NCBI GenBank assembly: GCA_003131945.1
Contig: PKWD01000042.1
Location: 219-11,384 of the forward strand
Reading direction: 5' to 3'
Origin: Acidimicrobiaceae bacterium
GTDB taxonomy: Bacteria; Actinomycetota; Acidimicrobiia; Acidimicrobiales; UBA8190
DNA length: 11,166 nt
Position numbers and translations under genes: made by a program. Shown here piece after piece: positions 7,217 to 11,166 of this stretch. Within the stretch, counting starts at the first letter, position 1, and each line of letters opens with the position of its first letter. The notes under the pieces were generated by a model. The model was not told where the DNA came from and made no database searches. It saw only the letters and a list, made by a program, of their open reading frames with translations.

Positions 7217-8059
7217 GTGCCGACGCAACTCGACAAGGCCCGACGTTTCCTCGCCCTCCACGGATCGCTCCCCGGGTCACGCCACGGGGCCGACACCCCG
7301 CTGTTGACGCCGAACCCGTGGGACATCGGGTCGGCCAAGCTCCTGGCCTCGCTCGGCTTCGAGGCCCTGGCCACGACGAGCAGTGGACTGGCGTCGACCC
7401 TCGGTCGTCTCGACGGGGCCGTCCCCGGCGACGACGTGCTGGCCCACGCCCGCGCCATCGTCGAGGCCACCGACCTCCCGGTGTCGGCCGATCTGGAGAA
7501 CGGATTCGCCGACGACCCGGCGGCGGTGGCCGAGACGGTCCGGCGCGCCGTCGAGGCCGGACTGGCCGGCTGCTCGATCGAGGATTCCACCGGTCGGGTC
7601 GAGGCGCCGATCTACGACGTGGCCATGGCGGCCGAGCGGGTGGGCGCCGCCGCCGAGGCGGCGCACCAGGGTGAGGTGCACCTGGTGCTCACGGCCAGGG
7701 CGGAGAACCACCTGCACGGTCGCCACGATCTGGCCGACACCGTGGCCCGGCTCCAGAAGTACCAGGAGGCGGGAGCCGACGTCCTCTTCGCTCCCGGCCT
7801 CACCCGCCTGGAGGACATCCGTCGGGTCGTCGACGAGGTCGACCGGCCTGTGAACGTCCTCGCCCGTCCCGGGACCCCGGCCGTGAGCGAGCTGGCCGCC
7901 ATCGGCGTCAGCCGGATATCGGTGGGCGGCGCCTTCGCCTTCGCCGCCCTGGGCGCGGTGGTGGAGGCGGCGCGCGAGTTGCTCGACCTCGGGACCTACG
8001 GGTTCTTGGACCTGTCGGCCCGGGGTTCGGCGGCGGCCCGAGGCGCCTTCGGCCGCTGA
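7217..8059 (+). CDS. Isocitrate lyase/PEP mutase superfamily protein
   Basis: A 280-residue cytoplasmic TIM-barrel protein of the PEP mutase/isocitrate lyase superfamily, which makes or breaks C-C or P-C bonds next to an alpha-oxo acid with Mg2+. Motifs in order: LLTPNPWDIGSAKLLASLGF (substrate loop), ATTSSGLASTLG, SADLENGFADDP (Asp92, Glu94: metal region), GCSIEDSTG (Glu122-Asp123), LTARAENHL (Arg161), DVLFAPGL, and SVGGAFAFAALGAV near the end. The KKCGH loop of true isocitrate and methylisocitrate lyases is absent, so it is neither enzyme; an oxaloacetate-hydrolase-like or other C-C lyase role is possible but unproven. The GTG start is fixed by the -10 box 6 nt before it. The P450 gene follows 70 bp later with its own promoter. 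Confidence 0.9.
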   Translation: MPTQLDKARRFLALHGSLPGSRHGADTPLLTPNPWDIGSAKLLASLGFEALATTSSGLASTLGRLDGAVPGDDVLAHARAIVEATDLPVSADLENGFADDPAAVAETVRRAVEAGLAGCSIEDSTGRVEAPIYDVAMAAERVGAAAEAAHQGEVHLVLTARAENHLHGRHDLADTVARLQKYQEAGADVLFAPGLTRLEDIRRVVDEVDRPVNVLARPGTPAVSELAAIGVSRISVGGAFAFAALGAVVEAARELLDLGTYGFLDLSARGSAAARGAFGR

Positions 8060-8088
8060 CCGGGACACCGGCCCGACAAGCGCGGAGG

Positions 8089-8094
8089 TAGCCT
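8089..8094 (+). promoter_or_regulatory. -10 box of the P450 gene
   Basis: TAGCCT within GGTAGCCT, the same octamer as at 7203-7210. Transcription would start near 8101, giving a leader of about 29 nt before ATG 8130. No clear -35 is seen at 16-18 nt. Confidence 0.45.
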
Positions 8095-8117
8095 GGCCCT
8101 GGCCCGCAACCCGTGTC

Positions 8118-8124
8118 AGGGGGA
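8118..8124 (+). promoter_or_regulatory. Ribosome-binding site of the P450 gene
   Basis: AGGGGGA lies 5 nt before ATG 8130. It is the clearest Shine-Dalgarno-like sequence in the window and fixes the P450 start; most neighbouring genes lack one. Confidence 0.6.
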
Positions 8125-8129
8125 CGTCG

Positions 8130-9350
8130 ATGCCCGCTACGTCAGCGCACGACCTAGCGTTACCTGCTCTCGAGACGGCCGGTCTGGAACGGGCCGAGGT
8201 GCTGGCCGCCATCCGCCTGGCCCGTCAGGAGCACTGGCTGACCCGGACCCCCCTGGGCTTCATGCTCATCGACTACCGCGATGCCGTGGCCGTGTTGCGC
8301 GACCGCCGGTTCCATTCGGCGCTGTCGCTCATCCCCCAGATGGCCGGGGTCGAGCCCGACGGGTACATGAGCAACCGGCGGAAGTCGATCCTGTCCATGG
8401 AGGGCGACGAGCACGCCCGGCTCCGGCGCCTGGTGGCGCCGGCCTTCACGCCGACGTCGACGGACCGGCTGCGTCCCTTCATGCGCGAGGTCGTGTCGGG
8501 GCTCGTCGACGAGGTCGAGGCCCGGGGCCGGTGCGAATTCGTGGCCGCCATCTGCGAGCCCTACCCCATCCCGATCATCTGCGAACTGCTGGGGGCGCCG
8601 AAGGAGGACTGGAAGCTCTTCTCGGGCTGGGCCACGGACATCTTCCGGATCTTCAACCAGGACCTGGCCACCGATCTCCCGGCCATCGAGCGGGCCTCAG
8701 GAGAGCTCGAGTCCTACGTGCACTCGATGATCGAGCAACGCCGCCACCACCCCACCGACGATCTGCTCAGCACTCTCATCGCCATGGAGGAGGAGGGGGA
8801 CCGGCTGTCGAGCGACGAGCTGGTGATGTTGGCCGAGGCCGTGCTGATGGCGGGAACCGACACCACGCGGAACCAATTGGCCTGCAGCGTGGCGCTGTTC
8901 TCGGAGCACCCGGACCAGTGGGAGCTGCTCGCCCGCCAACCGGAGCTCGCGTCCCGGGCGGTCGAGGAGTCCATGCGCTACCTGGGAGCGGTACGGGGAA
9001 CGGCGCGGGTGGCGTCGCAGGACATCGAGTACCGCGACGTCCTGTTCCCGGCCGGCACCATCGTCTCGGTCGCCCTGGCCGGCGCCAACATGGACCCCGG
9101 CGTCTTCGCCTCGCCGGAGGCCTTCGACATCACGGCCGATCGCCAGGCCGTGCAGTTGACGTTCGGGTCCGGCATCCACTTCTGCATGGGGGCGGCCCTG
9201 GCCCGGGCCGAGCTCCAAGAGGCGCTGCCGCTCCTCGCCCGCCGCATGCCGGATCTGGTGGCCGACGGGCCGGTCAAGTGGAAGCCGTCCACGTTCGGTA
9301 TCTGGGGACCGGCCCGCCTGCCGGTGCGCTTCACGGCTCCGGCCACCTGA
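8130..9350 (+). CDS. Cytochrome P450 (bacterial class I type)
   Basis: A 406-residue soluble heme monooxygenase of normal bacterial length, with no membrane anchor. I-helix AGTDTT (residues 241-246) supplies the oxygen-activating Asp/Thr pair. The K-helix ExxR is Glu280-Ser-Met-Arg283. The heme loop FGSGIHFCMG runs from 345 and has thiolate ligand Cys352. The N-terminal part has the C-helix-type segment GDEHARLRRLVAPAFTP, which packs on the heme propionates. It needs ferredoxin and a reductase, and neither is encoded nearby, so generic partners elsewhere are inferred. The subfamily and substrate cannot be told without comparison. It ends convergently with the MocR gene, 25 bp apart. Confidence 0.95.
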   Translation: MPATSAHDLALPALETAGLERAEVLAAIRLARQEHWLTRTPLGFMLIDYRDAVAVLRDRRFHSALSLIPQMAGVEPDGYMSNRRKSILSMEGDEHARLRRLVAPAFTPTSTDRLRPFMREVVSGLVDEVEARGRCEFVAAICEPYPIPIICELLGAPKEDWKLFSGWATDIFRIFNQDLATDLPAIERASGELESYVHSMIEQRRHHPTDDLLSTLIAMEEEGDRLSSDELVMLAEAVLMAGTDTTRNQLACSVALFSEHPDQWELLARQPELASRAVEESMRYLGAVRGTARVASQDIEYRDVLFPAGTIVSVALAGANMDPGVFASPEAFDITADRQAVQLTFGSGIHFCMGAALARAELQEALPLLARRMPDLVADGPVKWKPSTFGIWGPARLPVRFTAPAT

Positions 9351-9355
9351 CGTCG

Positions 9356-9369
9356 GGCCGACATCGGCC
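9356..9369. terminator. Possible small hairpin between convergent genes
   Basis: GGCCG-ACAT-CGGCC forms a 5-bp GC stem with a 4-nt loop in the 25-bp gap between the P450 and MocR stop codons. It is symmetrical, so it could serve both strands. There is no T-run and the stem is short, so chance is possible in GC-rich DNA. Confidence 0.3.
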
Positions 9370-9375
9370 AGGCGG

Positions 9376-10818
9376 CTACGGGCTGAGAGCGTCCCAAGCG
9401 GCCCGGAGCCGATCGACCCCCTCACGGAGCACGGCCGGAGGGGAGGCGAAGGACAGGCGGATCCGGTCGCCATGGCGGTCCGACACCGACAGGGGCGTGG
9501 CAGTGGCCACGGCCACCCCGTGGCGCAGGGCGCTCTGGGCGAAGCGCTCGGCGTCGATGCCACCGAGGCTCACCCACAGAGAGAGGCCACCGGCCGGTTC
9601 GTCGAAGCGCCACTGGCCCAGCCGACGGGTGAGAGAGGCGGCGAGCACCTGGTAACGGCGCCGCAACTCGAGGGATCGGCTGCCCCAGAGGCCGGGTGTG
9701 CCGGTGAGCAGGCGCTCGGCCAGCAGCTGGCTGAGGGCCGAGGTGCCGAGGTCGCCGGTGGCCTTGACCCGGGCGAACCGTAGGGCCAGGGGCTCCGGTG
9801 CCCGCACGAAGCCGAGCCGGAACCCACCCCAGAGGACTTTGCTCAAAGAGCCGACGACAGCCACCGACGCCTCCGGGCAGAAGGCGGCCACCGGGGGTGG
9901 GGCCGGCGTCCAGCACAGATCAGCGAGGGCCAGGTCTTCCAGGAGGGGCACGCGGTAGTGGCGGACGAGCTCGGCCACACGCCGGCGTCGGGCCAGGGAC
10001 AGGACGGTCCCGGTCGGGCTCTGGACGGTCGACTGCAGGTAGACGAGGGCGGGCCGGGCGGCCATGGCCTCGCTCAGCTCGTCGAGGCGGACGCCGTGGC
10101 CATCGAGGGGCACGCCGACGAAGCGGGCGCCGGCCTGGGCGAAGGCGGCCACGGCGCCGGGGTAGGTGGGATCCTCGACGACGACGGTGTCGCCCGGTCG
10201 GAGCCAGCAGGAGGCGGCGGCGCTGATGCCCTGCTGGGCGCCGGCGGTGATCACGACCTGGCCGGAGGTGGTGGGCAGTCCCCATCCGGTGACGCGCTCG
10301 GCGATCAAGGTCCGGAGCGGCGACGAGCCCCAGGGGCTGTAGCCGGTCTCGGGCATCATGGCCCGGAGGTCCGCTGTCGACAGGGTGGCGGGGGGCAGGC
10401 CGGCGGCGTCGTGGAGGACCGATATCGACAGATCGATGATGGGCGAGCGGGCGCTGCTGCGCTCCACCAGGCGGTGCACGAGGGCGGATCCCTCCCGGCC
10501 GTCGGGGAGGCCGAGCGCGTCGGGCCCGGCCACGTAGGTCCCGCTGCCGTGGCGACGTTCGACGAGACCATCGGCCACCAGCAGGTCGTAGGCGGCGACG
10601 GCGGTGCCGCGGCTCACGAACAAAGCCGAGGACAGTCGCCGCTCCGAGGGCAGGCGGACGCCCTCGGCCAGGGATCCGCTCTCGATGGCGCCGGCCACGG
10701 ACCGCGACAGCTGGCGGAACAGAGGACCGGGGCCGATGGCCCAGTCCCCGAGGGTGCCCACCAGGCGTCGCAGCTCACCGGATCGTGCCACTTTGGCGGA
10801 AGTGGATCTGTTTGTCAT
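9376..10818 (-). CDS. MocR-type regulator (GntR winged helix + class I aminotransferase domain)
   Basis: A 480-residue transcription factor. Residues 31-98 form a GntR winged helix-turn-helix (GPLFRQLSRSVAGAIESGSL, RLPSERRLSSALFVSRGTAV, GLVERRHGSGTYV). Residues from about 125 to the end form a fold-type-I aminotransferase domain with DPTYPG, LLEDLALADL and GSLSKVLWGGFRLGF, where Lys327 should hold PLP as an internal aldimine. Such proteins sense PLP or amino-acid adducts and switch target promoters. The usual DDYDSEF segment is replaced by EDLALADL, so catalysis is not expected. The start at ATG 10818 gives a 30-residue extension before the HTH; GTG at 10791 is an alternative. It is divergent from an aminotransferase gene, its likely target. 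A PdxR-like role in vitamin B6 control is possible. Confidence 0.92.
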   Translation of the reverse strand: MTNRSTSAKVARSGELRRLVGTLGDWAIGPGPLFRQLSRSVAGAIESGSLAEGVRLPSERRLSSALFVSRGTAVAAYDLLVADGLVERRHGSGTYVAGPDALGLPDGREGSALVHRLVERSSARSPIIDLSISVLHDAAGLPPATLSTADLRAMMPETGYSPWGSSPLRTLIAERVTGWGLPTTSGQVVITAGAQQGISAAASCWLRPGDTVVVEDPTYPGAVAAFAQAGARFVGVPLDGHGVRLDELSEAMAARPALVYLQSTVQSPTGTVLSLARRRRVAELVRHYRVPLLEDLALADLCWTPAPPPVAAFCPEASVAVVGSLSKVLWGGFRLGFVRAPEPLALRFARVKATGDLGTSALSQLLAERLLTGTPGLWGSRSLELRRRYQVLAASLTRRLGQWRFDEPAGGLSLWVSLGGIDAERFAQSALRHGVAVATATPLSVSDRHGDRIRLSFASPPAVLREGVDRLRAAWDALSP

Positions 10819-10853
10819 GGTCCACTTATGTCACATTGAGCAGCCATGGACCA
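10788..10853. promoter_or_regulatory. Putative MocR operator region between divergent genes
   Basis: The 27-bp gap (10819-10845) and its flanks hold TGGTCCA (10818-10824) and its inverted copy TGGACCA (10847-10853), plus AGTGGA (10801-10806) and TCCACT (10821-10826). AAGTGG-type boxes therefore occur at 10788-10794 (minus), 10799-10810 (plus) and 10821-10828 (minus). They resemble, from memory, the AAAGTGGWCTA boxes reported for Corynebacterium PdxR. Some lie inside the start of the MocR frame if it begins at 10818. Confidence 0.5.
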
Positions 10854-11166
10854 GTCACGAGCGGTGAGCCGGATCAGCTCCTCGGCCATCCGGGAGCTGC
10901 TCGATCTGGTCCACCGGCCGGGGATCATCTCGCTCGCCGGTGGTCTTCCCTCGCCGCTGCACTTCCCGGTCGAGGAGACCCGTCGGGTCGTCGACGAGCT
11001 GCTCCGCGACGAGCCGGGGGCGTTGCAGTACTCGTCCACCGAGGGCGATCCGGCTCTGCGGGAATGGATAGCGGCGCGCCACGGCGTGGGGGTCGAGCAG
11101 GTGCTCGTGACCCACGGCTCACAGCAGGCTCTCGACCTCGTGGCCCGCGCCACCCTGGAGATCGGC
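10846..11166 (+). CDS. Class I/II PLP-dependent aminotransferase, 3' truncated by window edge
   Basis: The first 107 residues of a fold-type-I aminotransferase of about 400 residues, open to the end of the window. The sequence resembles the LysN/2-aminoadipate transaminase-like branch: SAIRELLDLVHRPGIISLAGGLPSP, HFPVEE, ALQYSSTEGDPALREWIA (the conserved YxxTxGxxxLR segment) and VLVTHGSQQALDLVARATLE, which leads into the cofactor-phosphate region. The PLP lysine lies beyond the window. It likely transfers amino groups between an amino acid and 2-oxoglutarate in the cytoplasm; the substrate is unknown. ATG 10846 is the only suitable start close to the homology, with no strong Shine-Dalgarno sequence before it. 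Divergent pairing with the MocR gene suggests that regulator controls it. Confidence 0.88.
   Translation, partial: MDQSRAVSRISSSAIRELLDLVHRPGIISLAGGLPSPLHFPVEETRRVVDELLRDEPGALQYSSTEGDPALREWIAARHGVGVEQVLVTHGSQQALDLVARATLEIG

Noticed and set aside
7217..9350. PEP mutase-like gene, P450 and upstream hydrolase as a natural-product cluster
   Set aside because: Each gene has its own promoter signal, and no synthase, ligase, tailoring or resistance gene accompanies them; being neighbours is not enough.

Overview
The window is about two-thirds G+C, and its gene families are typical of actinobacteria: a probable F420-dependent luciferase-like oxidoreductase of the Rv1855c type, a QacA/EmrB-like exporter, MMPL and TetR proteins, a bacterial cytochrome P450 and a MocR regulator. 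GTG starts and TANNNT -10 boxes placed right against start codons (leaderless transcripts) also fit. I read it as chromosomal DNA of a high-GC actinomycete or acidimicrobial lineage; the exact lineage is inference. There is no rRNA, tRNA, CRISPR array, transposase or phage gene.

Layout. 1-1065 (+): C-terminal two thirds of a 14-TM MFS drug exporter, cut by the window edge. 1089-2000 (-): F420-type LLM oxidoreductase. 2055-3014 (+): CorA-like metal channel with GQN instead of GMN, divergent from the LLM gene across 54 bp and overlapping by 4 bp a 216-residue Asp/Glu-racemase-like protein (3011-3661, +). 3654 to about 4865 (-): only the second half of an MMPL transporter. About 4864-5232 (+): only the C-terminal ligand domain of a TetR regulator. 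5294-7162 (+): secreted lipoprotein of the CocE/X-Pro dipeptidyl peptidase family. 7217-8059 (+): PEP mutase/isocitrate lyase superfamily protein. 8130-9350 (+): cytochrome P450. 9376-10818 (-): MocR-type GntR/aminotransferase regulator. 10846 to the window end (+): start of a class I/II aminotransferase, divergent from the MocR gene across 27 bp.

Two points stand out. First, the MMPL and TetR remnants meet head to head at about 4848-4866, and each lacks its N-terminal part. One deletion (or assembly join) through an ancestral divergent MMPL-TetR pair would remove both N-termini and the shared promoter and leave exactly this arrangement. Second, the MocR/aminotransferase intergenic region carries a TGGTCCA...TGGACCA inverted repeat and several AAGTGG-type boxes, which suggests an autoregulated vitamin-B6-sensing switch driving its neighbour.

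The other genes look like ordinary, mostly single-gene units. Several have a -10 box 6-7 nt before the start codon. I found no convincing novel multi-gene defence or biosynthetic system.
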